From: Albula goreensis
Taxonomy: Eukaryota > Chordata > Actinopteri > Albuliformes > Albulidae
Assembly (NCBI GenBank): GCA_022829145.1
Contig: CM040750.1
Span: 4,903,001-4,967,000 of the forward strand
Length of the DNA stretch: 64,000 bases
Direction: 5' to 3'
Shown: piece by piece, positions 35,591 through 49,400 of the stretch
How positions within the stretch are numbered: position 1 is the stretch's first letter
Layout of the letters: every line of letters begins with the position of its first letter
Notes under the pieces: model-generated
Told to the model about the DNA's origin: nothing
Seen by the model: only the letters and a program-made list of their open reading frames with translations
Database searches by the model: none
Translations under genes and position numbers: made by a program

Positions 35591-38500
35591 TAATGTAAGT
35601 TCAGTGTTGCAGTGCATGTGTGAAAAGGGCTCAAGAATCCAAGTGTCTCCAATAATGGTCCAAAGGGACATGGATGAACATCATGGTCATGTATTCAGTA
35701 CGTACAAAAATTGGTAATTGCAACTTCCATAATTCAATCCAGGGGCATAACAACCAACCGGTTTTCTAACAAACAAAACAGGCAATTGCCCCGCAGGCCT
35801 GTCCATCACCTTCCATCCCTCTCAAAGCTCTCTTTTCATCTTCTTCATTGGATGTTGGTAAAGATTGCTTATTAGCAAGCCATGCTGTGCAGATACAAAA
35901 AAATTGAAATTTATCTTTCAAGAAAGATTTGAAATAATGTATAGTCAAAAGCCCAGACTACCATACAGTCTCTAACATACACATCTGCCAATGTAACACT
36001 GAAACTACAGGTGTTTCCAAAGTGCAATCAAGTCCAGACAAAAGATCTGGCCACATACAAGCTCGCATTATGGGACAGCAAACTAGCCATTTACCGATGA
36101 AAACAATGCAGTGGTTTCAACCAGGACATGATCTGTTTTAAATGCTCACACTCAAAGTGATTATACAATATTATATAACACCAAATTAAGTCATTATTTC
36201 CCAAATGAGCCCCATTTGCATTTTTTTCTCAGTGGCCTTGCTATGCTGGGACTAAGAACTGGTGGTTCATAATGTGAAAATCAGAACTACATGTAAAAAT
36301 GTTGCACTGCCTGCAGAGGTGGTCTTAAACTCACCAAACCCCTGAGGCACGAACACAAGGAGAAACAGGATAACAGATAATGTCGAAAAAAAAAACACAA
36401 AACAATGCCACTTTTTCATGTGCCAATTCCTAAATCAATAATATTCTGATTATGTAATAATGAATGCATATTCATATGTACCACACTTAAACTAACCCCA
36501 TAAAAACATATTCCATTTGGAAAATATGATCTTAATTATTCATTTATCCTAGAAATTACATTTCAGGATATTTTTTTCTAACTGGAAAACACTGGGAAAC
36601 ATTTGGTTACCCCTGCCATTGCTTTCCCGTCATCCCTTTTTTAAATGCTAAAAACTAACCCATCATCACATGTGTCACTTGTTTATTATTAATTAGCACT
36701 GCAACAAAAGGAAACACGGACACTTTCCCACTTTGTTATTTTCCGAAAACCCTCTGACATGGAGGACCTCCCAATTATTACATGAACCCTCTTTAACAGG
36801 CACCAGTACCTCCTCTGCACTGACAAAAATATTAATCAGACTGTGATTTAGCATCCTTTTGACTAAATGCTGTCTTGTTTTTGGCATTAGTGCGTATGAG
36901 ACTGTTACGTATTTGGCACTGAGGGAAGCTATAGTGAGTCTGTGTTGTCATGGAGATGGTAGTATGATTTCACCATGGAGATGGGGGCCTGAGGGAGAAG
37001 GAGGGCAGCTCACTGGCTGAACTGGCCTGTGCTCAACTCACTGCTCATCATCAGACCCACAGCAGGTATTTGGATCTAGGGATCTAGGTTACAATACAAT
37101 GTCCAGATTTAACTGTGACTGACCTGCATCAGCCCGGCCTGGAGCATATGTCATGAAACAGATTAATGACTGAAAGAAGGCTTCTGAAGTACAGGCACCT
37201 GCTCCACAGCAGGGGAGTGAGTCTCATCCATGCCATTACCAGCCAAGGGTCCGCAATATCAGGGGAACAGAGCCTTCCAGGGAAGAGTAGGGGTTAAGCT
37301 GGGTGGGATCCTCAGACTTACTGTCCCCCAGCCTTTCCCCCTGCCAAAATTCACCCAGCAACTCCCACCCCCCTGGCTCAGCACCCGCAAGTGAATTTTT
37401 TATTTTGTGTCACGATGATGATATTAGCAAAATGTGATTGGCATCACATCTGCAGTGTGGGAAGGAACCCAGAGCTGGTCACCAAATGAAAAGTGTGTCC
37501 AAATCACACCTCTAAAACTAGCTGCACAGTTTTAACTTGGGGCATATTCTGCTACATGGACAGAACTCCAGCGCCGATTCTGGAAATTTACTATCTTTAC
37601 AAGTCATGCCTTCATTAGGCACTGTGGGTCTCCTAGTTATCATAACAACAATGCATTGTGGCTGGAAAATTCCACAAGAGCTATCACAAGAGTAATGTAA
37701 CAAGACCTCACAATGTAAATGTGTATGAGCTTAGTGTTGGATCAGGGCTCAATTATGGGTTGCCTCAACACTGAAGAGTCCACAGACAGGTCTTGAGCTG
37801 TGAATAAAAACCTGAAGGGACAATGTTGCTCATTACCAGTGACCTTGGATGGCTGGTGATGGCTGTCAATCCATGCCACTCAGCTTTGTTGCATCAGCGA
37901 TCTACCAGCTCCAGTTTGCAAGGAAATCTGAATAGCAACTGTCTGTATTATTTGGAACAAAGACAACCTCTTCATTTACAGTTTTGTTCTTTTTTTTTTT
38001 TTATCTCTGATTCATTTTTGCATATGAATACAAAAAGGAAAGAGATTTTCACATTGTGCATCTAGTAGTTCTGTTGTTTGTTTTTTCGGCTTTTGTGCGT
38101 GAGTGCTTTTATGCTTTTTATTCTCTGCTCTTTGCATACTTTCATGAATGAATGAGCTTCAGCTCTTTTTTTTGGTATTGTGTGTTTGCTGTCAGATTTA
38201 GCCCTGGAGTTAAGACATGACTTTTTGAGGATTTATGACAGGGAAGATTTGTTTCCAACTATAAGTAGTCAGGTAGATTTTCTAGTACTTCATATGGTCT
38301 AAGTGGAGAACCAACAATTAGTTATGCCTGGTTACATAGTGGACAAAGACCACGTAAAAGATTCTCAATATACAATTCTAGTGTCACACAGTAACCCAGA
38401 CATTGGGGCCAGGTGTTGTAATTTATCCATGTGAGTGCTTAAACCTTTTAACTCGTATCTCCTTTTCTCAAACCAGTACAAATGAAAAATGTCTGTCACA

Positions 38501-39148
38501 GAGATTCAGCTGTGAAGTTTAACTATTTAACTATTATCCACTGAAAATTTTCCATTGACTGAATTAAATTGAATTTCCTGTTTAAAGATTGCATTATACC
38601 ATCGTCACTTTCACAACAATATATAGATAAATAAAATACAGAAATGACTAAATCCAAACCTCATCATCATTAAAGCAGCTGAATAACAGTCATGGAAAAT
38701 GTTAAGGTTTCCACAACAATCAAATCTCTGCGACAAGAAAATGACACAGCAGCGATTTTCCTTCGGAAGCATGTAGGATATGCCACAGGTTGACACGTCA
38801 CAGTTAACCAGGAACAGCTGTTTCTGGCTCAGTGGGAGCTGCAACCAGCAGCAAATGCAACTGGCGTGTGACATAACTTACGACATCAAAAACATAAACT
38901 GACGTAGTTTTTGCTTAAAAACTAAGAATCAGTGGGTCAGGGCCGCGTTGTCGTGGGGAACTGGAGAATCGGTGTGGTTTGTGTGGGAAAGATGATTCAC
39001 CGGGGTCACCCAGCAGTGAAAATTCCTCTGTGCCGCGTCATGGCCTGAACACTGGCAGCCAGATGTGGAAGGCCTCCCTGGATGCAATCTCCTCAGACCA
39101 CGGCTTGAGAAACATGAAGCACCAGCTCACACACAGGTTTACATATTT

Positions 39149-39149
<1 letters not shown>
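35591..39149. other. No gene recognised
   Basis: No exon or named repeat is seen. The unit catggagatgg occurs twice 30 bp apart near 36950-36985. A homopolymer T run lies at about 37990. The remainder is unique-looking. Confidence 0.45.

Positions 39150-39229
<80 letters not shown>
39150..39229. repeat. (CA)40 microsatellite
   Basis: About 40 uninterrupted CA units, the longest dinucleotide array in the window. Frames translated through it are artefacts. Confidence 0.98.
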
Positions 39230-39231
<2 letters not shown>

Positions 39232-41489
39232 ATGAATAACAATATATACTCAGTTTTGGTCACTAAATTAATTTTAAAAAATAATAATAAAATGAAGCTA
39301 CAGAGAATTTTCTGCTGTTAATTGTTAGGGTTGTGCTTTTGCAATTGTTTATATTGACCACAATCACAGAGCAGGTATGGAAAATTAGATAAAGTTTTGT
39401 AAAACTGGAAAAAGGCAAAAATGCCATGTCAATTTATGAATCATACATCACACCTCAGGCATGCAGTGGTGGAAAACTACTTGATAACACAAATATTTAT
39501 CTTTCCATTCATGTTTTGGTCAAATCTAACCAGTTTATTATTTAATATCACAGATATGTCATGTACCTTAATTTTCCATCCTGAGTTTTAAACATTGGGG
39601 TTATTAATATGTGAAATTGAAACTGACCAATTTTTTGTTTTAACAACATCTCTAAACCATCACGATAGAAGAATACTCTTCGGGTCGACATTCAGCATGG
39701 CAGCTAAGGATGCATGAGTGCAGGAAGAAAGTATATAAATAAAGTCAAAATAAAATGCTACAAAACATGTTCAGCTTGCATGTGTGGAAGTAAGTAAAAA
39801 GGAAAGTTCAATCCGTGGTTAAAATAATAAGCTCATGCCTGCTGATCTGGTGTAATTTGGGGTAACCTGAAACCCTCTTTTGCTGAGGTATATTGACAAG
39901 TCTACCGTAAATACAAATGCACTGGCACAATCACACAAATATAAAATCAACAGTTTTGAGGACGTAAGCAAAGGAAATAAAGTCAATCACATATCATTCT
40001 CATATTTTCTATGTATTTTGTTCAGTACAATTTCCGTATTTGAATAAATAGCTTATTGTAAGGCTATAAAACACCATAGGCAGCTTCAGTTCACTCTCAA
40101 ACGAATGAGGTTGCGGCCCACATGCTGCATCCACCTTCAGCTTGAGCGCTGTTCATGTTTTTGAATACATACTGAACAAAGAAACTGTCCACCACAACAA
40201 AGAGGCTTTTCATAAAAATTATAGGGAGTAATGCTTCAGTAGACATGTACTTATGTTGAGAGTCATGGATGAGATGTGACTGTACCCGCTAGCTGTAAAT
40301 ACTGTATAAGGGTGGTGTTAGGACCAAGCCAGAAGGCATGACTCTTATCATTAAACATCTGTTTAAAGGTGATATTAAGGTGGTATAAAATGACTTGTTA
40401 AATAACTAATACCAAAGTGTACCTGGAAGTAGTTAAACATTACAGTGATCATCCAAAAACTCACCCAAGGGCAAGGAAAATTACTAAAAACTAGACGAAT
40501 CACAGCATATGGAAAAGGGTAAAAGTCATGTTAAAAGTCATGTTGGGACAAAAGCATTGCCTTATTAATTGCTTACCCCTGTCCATTAGTAAAAAGAAGG
40601 TCTCTGGAAAGTAATAAAGCCAGTTAGAATGTGGCTAATAACACATGGCTGAGCTACTTGGCTGGGCCTCAAATTGAACAGAGCAGAATTCCAGGCCAGA
40701 ACAGTACCTTCTCAGCCTGTCCTGCATTCTTCTCTTTGGCCATGGTACAAAGCAGATATGATGAGTTTTAACCAGTGGGCAAAATCCATCAACTTTAAAG
40801 GATATAAGTGAATATCAGGGGGTCCATGTTGCTGAGACAGAAGTTCCAGCCTCAGTAGTCACTCACTCATTTATTAGGAAAGCTCAACCGTTCTAGAGGC
40901 ATGAGGGGTGAAGTCCAAGAACAGATGCCTGGAGTATCTTCTAAGACAAACGCCAAGATTTATTCTACATTTCCCATTGACTTTGACTCACAATTAAATA
41001 TAAATGTTTTTTTCTTCAGTAGGCCCTTTTGGTAAGTTTAGCAGTCAACAAAATTAAGTCATACGTTACCTAAATCATTTAACTGTGTGTGAAATGTAAG
41101 GAAGATCTGTGGACTGAATCCAGACCACAGTCTAATCTCCCAGGCCTCAGGCCTGCCAGCCTGTAATCCGAGTGCAGATTCAGATGAAGGATGCACTTCT
41201 GTTTGTGATTTACCTGGGATACAAGCACTCAGGGCTGCCATATACAGCAAATTCGTGTTCTTGCTGGCTTAAGAGTAACAAGCGCCCACTACAGCCATTT
41301 ATATTGAGTTTGCCTATGTTTGCCTCTCTAACACACAGAGGCAGTAGGTGGTGTATGCTTGAGCAGTTAAATAAACAAGCTGTGAATGGAATAAAGTACA
41401 TATCTAATTTCACAAGCCTGTTACACATTGCAAGAAAACAAGCAGAACAATTTCCACCAAAACTAGCAGTGAGGAAGCTACCTAGACTA
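39230..41489. other. No gene recognised
   Basis: This is AT-rich unique-looking DNA. No named repeats are identified. Confidence 0.5.
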
Positions 41490-41610
41490 GGGTGACCAGG
41501 CGTTCCCGATTTCCGGGGACAGTCCCCAATTTCCGGGGACAGTCCCCAACTTTGGGGAACCTGTCCCCGGCTAGCGTTGTCCCCGGAAATGTCCCTGATT
41601 TTTCTGTGTA
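41490..41610. repeat. Palindrome-rich repeat end (ggggacagtcccc)
   Basis: After tagggtgaccaggcg, the unit atttccggggacagtcccca occurs twice in tandem (about 41509-41549). It is followed by the inverted-like ttggggaacctgtccccgg and ttgtccccggaaatgtccc. The opening 'agggtgaccagacgtccc' type is familiar from ends of interspersed repeats, probably DNA-transposon derived, in vertebrates. No matching opposite end is visible nearby, so this is probably a truncated copy. Confidence 0.5.
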
Positions 41611-42697
41611 TTCAAAACTGCCCACAAAATTAACAAACGCTTTTAAGTGAGAAGCCAGAGCAGCAGAGGTTTCCATACACATAGTATGGAAGTACACATA
41701 GAGGCCTGTTTCTAATTAAATGCACTTTAATGAACCATTGTAGTTTTACCATTTTATTGTGTGTTCCATAGTTTACTTAAACTTCACTAGCCATCGTACT
41801 ATAAACTATGATTTTCTGTCAACGTTTACCATGTTACAAGTTAAATTACCGGAACCAGAATTGTTCCCTTTTTTTTAGGCAGATATTGGTTATTTTAATG
41901 ATACATGTCTGCCAAATGAAAAAAAATGTCTCTGGTTTTCATTGGTCACTTTAATCTAGACAGATATAAAATATTATCATTTTAATACAAAGATATAGCT
42001 TGCTAGTTGCTAAACAAGATTAAGTGTTGTAGCAACCTCTCTGAAATGAGTGGTTAACTGTCATCATAGTTCTGTGAGGCTACAGTTACAGATGAGAGTT
42101 ACAGATGTCAGCAGAATCTTGTTTATCAACTAGTAAGCCACACTTTTGAGTTCAATTAATAATGTATAGTAATTAGCTAGATACGTATCATAACATTCTT
42201 GGATGACAAACTGTCTTGGAGAGATGACTACAAACAGCAACGGAATCTTATTTAGCCAATTCTCATCGTTGGCATTATTTTTGCTGGGAGTTATCAAGCT
42301 ATTAAACAGAAGAATAGCCTTGTCACACATCAGCAGCTCCTTTGAATTAGGCTAATGACTGTAGAATGTGGGCTTTACGTTTGTTCTGTTTCATCTACTG
42401 TACTCAACAAAATTTGTTCACAGGACACCATAAAAGTTAGATAGTGAACCCTCCTAAACAGTTTACGGAACACTTTTTTTATGTTTCCTCTGTTTTGTCA
42501 AAGTGTAAAGCTGACTTCTCTTGGGGAAACCAGGCACACTCCAGAACTCACCATCCTTTTTTTGCGTTTCCCTTTATCCTAAACATGTACTTGTCTGTTC
42601 TGTAAATTGTGTTTAATAAGAAAACTGAATTGTTCATGAACGTCATTTGTCTAGGAGTTATTCAACAATTGGCAAACAAAAACGTGATTAAGCAACA
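41611..42697. other. No gene recognised
   Basis: AT-rich sequence with no identified repeats. Confidence 0.5.
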
Positions 42698-42880
42698 GGG
42701 TTTGTAACTCAGAGTTTTTAGTAGTCTCAGGGGTACCCATGGTTGAGCAAGGCATTTAACTCAGACTTCATCTAAAAGCAGTACATTTCCAGACATAAAT
42801 GGCTGGAATATTTTCAGCATGTAACTGGTGTGAGCTGCTGTGGATAAGGCCGTTGCTCTTGGGTAAATGGTAATGAAGAA
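42698..42880 (+). mobile_element. tRNA-derived fish SINE, fairly complete body
   Basis: It starts gggtttgtaactcagag as in the copy at 5371. It continues with 'atggttgagcaaggcattta', 'ccagacataaatggctgg' and the tail gctgtggataaggccgttgc followed by tcttgggtaaatggtaatgaag, which parallels 'gctctggataagagcgtctgctaaatg'. The tRNA-like 5' head is partly missing. This is the clearest tail match of the SINE copies in the window. Confidence 0.7.
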
Positions 42881-45800
42881 ATACACAGAGGAGCCTGATG
42901 TATCCTCCTGGTGGCACCACGCAGGGAGGTCATAGGGCACTTGTGGCAGATACACCATCATAATGGAGGGGCCAAAACATTAAAAAAAGAGCACTTCAAA
43001 AAATGTTTCAGTGATCAGCTGTCTCGCAAAATTATTTATAGCAACAAGGAATTTGACTTTGTGTTGAGTGCTTATTACACTGACAATAAGCAATACAGTG
43101 AACTTTCAGAAGCCTACACACTGGCTTAAAGAAGATAAATTAATTAGATACATTTTTACACTTGTTTTATATAACTTGCTCTTCTTTTAAAGATTATCTG
43201 AACTTGCTGGTTTGCATGTCTGTTACCCAAATGGTGTGATTCCCCATTCTAAAATTTCTCTGAAACTGAATAGACCTCAGCCAAAGTGACCCCAGTGTCG
43301 CTGGCCTTTTAAATTGAGATGGGCACTAAACCAACAGTGATCCCATTGTTGCTGCCCATTACCCCTCTGGTGTCATTTCGCTAAGAGCACTACCTTGGTC
43401 AAAAAATTTCTCCCAATCTCAGAGGGGCACTAGAGCCCTCCCCCCTCCTGTGCACATCACTGAGGGGCGTGTGGGATGGGGGGACACAGTGACTCTGCCA
43501 CGGGTGCTGCGTGAGACGCAGTGTTTCTGGAAGAGCAGACAGGTTTGCTACAAAGGCCTGCTGTCCTGCATGCAAATCAGCCATTTCCCGGAAAGCAGGG
43601 GATGCGATCATCCCCATGCCATGCAAAACATATCCTCGCAGCTTTCCACTCAGTAAGCAGGCTCTGGGCAAGTCCCCCATGTGTTCCATTGCTACAACAA
43701 GGGGCAAAGGTTGGGCTTTCCCAAGCCCCTCCCTGCCCCCCTCCTCGATTTTCCGTGGGCCCCACAAGATGGCAATGCACGTGCATTCCGAACATTTTCC
43801 TTCGACCAGACAAGAGGGTTTGACAGGTATTTCTTCTTCACTATTATTAGTTTCAATCTAAGGCTATATAACAAGGCAAGCTCCACCAACTGAACTACAT
43901 TACAATATATGATGCCCACCATAATAAATACTGTTATTTTTATGATATTCTTATTTCACATACCATACATTAACATGATTCAGATACCTTTAACTGATAT
44001 GCCATCCGTCAGGTGCAGGTGAGACACATTTGTGTCATTTCTCTTTGACCACAATTAAAGCAACCGGGACAAGTCCTACGTTAATTTCTTTCATCACACA
44101 GATATGGTGTGAAGGCATTTCTACTCTTCCACATAAGCATTATATTCCAATTTCCACTTTCTATATATCATGTATGTCTGAATCATCCATTTATCTTCAC
44201 ACTGCTTTTGTCCTCCTGGCTTTGGCACTAATAGCTAAATGCTAACACGGTGCTGAAGCAGCATCCAGCGCCAAACACAGGCACATTTTAGAGTGCCCAA
44301 GGCATGATTGGGGGTTTGTTGTAGCAGAGAATGGTTGCAACATGTTGGTTTCCTCTAACTGAAATTTGATAAAAACAAAGAAATGTCTTCAGACAACCTA
44401 TCACGCAACCACCATTACCTGCCAAACAAGTTTTTATACAGGTATAAATTGCCATGTATCTTCTATTCTGCACTTTCATACCTGCTGTCCTGTCTTCTCC
44501 TTTTCTTTGGTTGTTTTATCTATTTATTTATTCATTGAGTATTCTCTTTCATCTGGTCCAGTGGGGGTCCAAACTTACACAAATCGTCAGATATGACCCC
44601 ACCCCTGACACCAGGCCCAAAACCAGTTACTACAAATTACTTTCATGGCATCATGACTTCATAAAATTCTTCTGAAAGCATTTATTTTATATTTATAGTT
44701 ATATTACTTGGTCAGACTAAGGCTAGAGTGATGTCATGACATTTTTGTCTTTGTAGTACAGCTGACCTCTGTGTCAGCTGACTCAGGTCGGCTCTACCTG
44801 TTGCCACTTTCAGGATGCGGTGTGGGATGTGGTCTACTGAATTTAAATATGATTAATATGATAAATATGCCTCATTACGGATCAAGGGATAAGAGTCAGT
44901 TAGAAGATTTGAAGTGGCGGACATGGCTGTCGGCTCGCTTTAAATAGCTCATTTGAATATTCCACCCCTGCTCGGGACAGGTTACTGGAAGTTTCCCCCG
45001 TGATGATGTCGGAATTCTCTATTTGTTTTAAATGGTTGTCATGGTTTGGACCCAATTGGAAGCAAAGGCCAGGCAGTATGGTGACCACATCTGTCCAATT
45101 TTGGGTCATGCTATGATTTTTTTGTTTTGTTTTTTGTTCTCTCTTGCCGTATCCTTTTTCACATTTTCCCTTTAAGTGGAAAAGAATTCAGTGAGTGAAT
45201 GGTTATATTTTTCCATGATGAATGTTAATTCCTAGTTGAACAGCTGTCAGAGAGTTTCCCTGATCAAGTTCCTGATCTGTGCTGTATCACACTCTGTCTC
45301 GTCTATCTATGTACATGTGCATGTAACACTTATAGACTCACACACACACAAATGCACACTCACACACAGAAGTTGTGTGTCTATGCATGCCTACGTCTTT
45401 GTGGATGTCCTGATAGAGACATTGATTGTAAAATGACAGCATCCAGTAGATATGTGACTAACAGTATTTTTAACTGATCTGATCCAGCCCCAAAAGAACA
45501 ATTTGAGGATATTGTTTTCTTTAAAGAGAGAGAGAAGGCCATGAAAACATCACCTCCTCCCTCTCTGCTGTTGGCTCAGTTGTATTTCCAGAAGTCAGCA
45601 GGGTTATTCCTCTCATGGATTCAGGATTCAGAATAAGGCCCCACAAAGCTGGGTTTATCGAGGAGAGTTCACAGCGGCTCCTCAAGGTACTTGCAGAAGG
45701 TAAATACCATGAACACACAGATGCTGTGCTTTAAGAATCTGTTCTGTTATACACATAAACACACTCCAACAGCTTTCCTACTGATGCTGTTCTGATGCTG

Positions 45801-46234
45801 CTGTGCATGAGCCAGGTATGCACTACATTTCAACTGTAGCAGATGTGAGCTTCCATCATTCAGTATTAAGTTTGATGAGACTAAATTCATTCCATTATCA
45901 AATCATCATTATCACTGAACACAAATTAATAGGGCTCAAACCATGCATGAACGGGTGATTAACAGTTCAGTTTTAACACACAAGCAGAGTAAAGTCATTC
46001 AATTACTATCTCCATCACTTACTGGTCCATTGCAAGTTGCATTGATTTTAATTTTCATTCTACAAAACTGAGTATGAATACAGAATTGAGTTGAGAAAAA
46101 TCTAAATAAACCAAATATTTTCATCAGGTGAATATCTAAGTTATAACAAGTTAATCTAGCAAAGTCATTTGTGGTTTTTATTCATTGTTGGATATTTAAT
46201 AATGGCTTATGGGTGATCATCAGGTAACTATGGG
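42881..46234. other. No gene recognised
   Basis: Unique-looking DNA. Imperfectly repeated 'agtgaccccagtgtcgctgg' and 'agtgatcccattgttgctgc' units lie 58-60 bp apart near 43285-43355. A GC-richer stretch at 43420-43770 has several overlapping unassigned frames. A copy of the dispersed repeat lies at 44562-44685. Confidence 0.4.
44562..44685 (+). repeat. Unclassified dispersed repeat, copy B
   Basis: This is the counterpart of 17811-17957: gtgggggtccaaacttacac, then atatgaccccacccctgaca, ccaggcccaa, 'catggcatcatgacttcata' and 'aaattcttctgaaagcattt'. Same orientation, diverged. Confidence 0.4.
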
Positions 46235-46416
46235 TCGTCAAGTAGCTAATGGAGATAGAGGGACCTTCAGGTGGCTAAAGCTAACAAGGGGCCTTCATGT
46301 GGCTAATAGCTTAAGAGCGGCCTTCAGGTAGATAATGGCTAAAGTGGGGCCTTCAGGTGGCTAATGGCTAAGGAGGGGCCTCCAGGTGGCTAACAGCTAA
46401 ACAGGGGCCTTCAGGT
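46235..46416 (+). repeat. 29-bp minisatellite, about six copies
   Basis: Unit starts fall at 46235, 46264, 46292, 46321, 46350, 46379 and 46408, so the period is 29 bp with one 28-bp unit. The consensus begins ccttcaggtggctaatggct and continues with aaggagggg. The first unit is the most diverged. A tRNA-like 'attcgactcccagcc' string just after the array (about 46436-46450) hints at a SINE scrap. Confidence 0.92.
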
Positions 46417-49400
46417 GAGAAAAAAAGGTGCGAGTATTCGACTCCCAGCCGTGCCACTTCTGGCCTTCACCAGTGGCCCGCATGGCCTTTTCAGAGAAAA
46501 ACAGGGGTTATGCCCGCTAAAATGTTCAGTCACAGCACTCTCCCATGGCAGTTCCTGGCCAGCCGTGGGTCTGATCATGCTTTGACCTCATGCTCCTTTG
46601 ATGGCTTAGGCAGTCCTTTAATGTCACGTCAGCAGTGTGGAAGAAAACTGAGGGCCAGTCCTTGCTGTATGAGTCCTGTGTGCAGCAACGTTTTCCTGAG
46701 TGTGTGGATGGTCTTTCATTGGGGCTAACAGTAAACTGTGGATCAATTCAAGTTAAAAAAAGGAAGTAGGGGCAGCTAAAACAAAGAAAAAAGAGCTCTT
46801 GGTCAGCAAGGTATAGGAACAGCGCAGAAGTACAGGGGCCTACCAGTGATGCAGTGGTAACTGAGTAGGTGAGAGTACTGTATGAAGAAGTTGGTATATG
46901 ATAACTCCAATGCATCAACAGCAATAAGGCTAATGCGTGGGGGTGGGGGCAAAGACTGTAGCCCAATTTCTCTCTCTCTTCTACAAATCCTGGATGTGTT
47001 TTTTGCAGTAGCTAATCTGTGAAATAATTTAACATTCAAAAGAATGGACAATGGAGGTTGTTCTTAGGTGGCATTCTGGGCTTTTGCATTGAATAGACTC
47101 TTATTGGCAATCCTCCTTCCACATAGACCTCAGTGGAACCTTACATAACAAGCACAGGAAAGCAAATCTCAGTGCACCCTGAGGCGGGATGTATTAGCAA
47201 AGGCTGGAGACATTACCCTAGTATCACAGAAACATCAGGCATGGCTTATTTCTGTCTTTACAGAGGATTCTGGGATGTTTTAAATCTGTTACTGAGTTCT
47301 ATATCAGCGGGCTGTATGTATCCAGACGCAATGTTGTATTGTGGCCCAAAGTGAGGAAACAGTCATACAATATATGAATGCCCCCCTTCTGCTCCTGCCA
47401 TATATACTGTATTCACATGTATTTCAGCTTAACAGGTACATGATGGACAAACCAACACTTATAGTTCCAGGAGATCTCATTTACAAGGATACACATAAAC
47501 TGAAACATAACCTGGGATTCAATCAAACACACTTTTTCTCTTTGAGGGCATATGGAATTCAATCAATGTGAACGTTAGTCTTTTGAAAAGCATGTTCTAT
47601 TTTAGTTTACAATGAAAGAATACATTCCAAAGTACATATTTGTTTGTCTCTGGTGAAATAGAAAATGCTCAAAGAAATGTATGCAGTAATGCCAAATGCA
47701 TTCTTATCTGAGTTGCATGTGCCTTTGAAGAGTCAAAAGTGTGTTTGACTGAATCTAGCCCACAGTCTTTGTCACCAGCGCCATGAGAAGCGTTGGAGGT
47801 TGAAAGAGGCTGAAAATAGGTGAATAGGTGGGGCTAGGACCCAATCACACTCACTTGGTCTCTTTATGGGTATATTTATTTCAATCAAAACAAACTTTAC
47901 AGTTTCTTTCCAACATTAATAACATTATATTAATTTATAAAGGTGTCTAATGAACATATACCAAAATGACTACCATAAATTTAATCACAGCTAAAGTGAC
48001 TAGCAGCTGCTAAACATCTTGCTGTTGGACTACAGCTATAGAATTGTTTTTTTTTTTAACCAATGCCTGTTTCATTTCTCTCTGGAATCTCTGAAGTTTG
48101 CTCAGTATGTGCCAGTACTCAGTATGTCAGCACTGAATGGTAATGGAATTGTGTGTGCATCCAATAATTCTGTGAATTTTATTGTATTCATTGAACTTCT
48201 ATAGCATTTGAACATTTTCAGGCAAAACAAACAACATATGAAATACATAGTTTCATGACATTAATGTATTTTGTGAAATCATGCAATCACCTAATCACAA
48301 AATCCTGGATGGATTGATTATTACCTTACAGTAAAAATCAGTGCATTTTATGTAACTCATCTTTGCAAGAATGAAAGTCTCATGTTGAGAATGCACTTAA
48401 GTGCAGATCTGGATTCAGACCTTACAGTGACACTCTCTCTGGTCTAAGAGTGTTGTAAAACAGTCTATCACTGTTGCTCTTACGCTTGTGGATGCACTTA
48501 CGCTCATTCGACTCTTATGATTACAGTGTGCCACACATGATCACATGGTCAATATAAATAGACATTTGCTTATACTGTCTGTAAGCTGTTATATAGCTAT
48601 ATTAATGAAAATTGATGTACATGTTTTTGTGTTGTTGATTGGGCTGTATAGTTTTAGTCTGCACAGCAGTTAGTTTCATGGGAACCCTATGTGCATAACT
48701 TAGAGAAGCATTCTGAACTGGAGCAACAATGCTGCTGTCAATTAAACTCAAGTCAAACAAATCTAAAAACATTGGTCTCCACAAAAAAAATGATGATTGA
48801 TTCAAATGAGTGAGTGGCAGAAAACACATGGCAGCACCACTCAGTTTCCATTTTATATTTTATTTATTTAATGATTTCATCACCACGCCCATTAAGTCCA
48901 CTTGAAAACTTCCTTGATGAACTTGTCTTCTTCAGTTTGTCCTGATTTATGTGGTCATTGATTCTTGTAAGTGACTTTTTAGTTGTATTTCCACCAAGAG
49001 AGACACCCTCAGTCTACCTGATTCACTCCCTCATCTTCGGCCTTACAGCTTCCTGTCCTCCAACAGAAAAAACAGGTTCACTTGGAACTAGAAAGCCGTA
49101 ACCTTCCCATTGGTTCAGAGGTGAGCTCTTTACAGAACAGGAGGAAGTGGGGACATTGATTAACTCTGCTGACTCCATCATTGCCATTTTCTCCTCATCT
49201 GTTTTTTCATCACATTTACTTTCTGTTGTAGCTTCTTATGATGGCAGACTGATGGCAGATGGCTTCTTATCTTCTAACAGACAAAAGCAACTGGCAAATG
49301 AACACATTTAAAAGTATGCAACCAATTGATATTGAGGCTGATTACATGTGGGACTGTGTAACTGCTTACCCAGTTATTATCACCTACAAGTATTATTCAC

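Noticed and set aside
39038-39239. Frames of Cys-Val or Thr-His repeats
   Set aside because: These are translations of the (CA)40 microsatellite.
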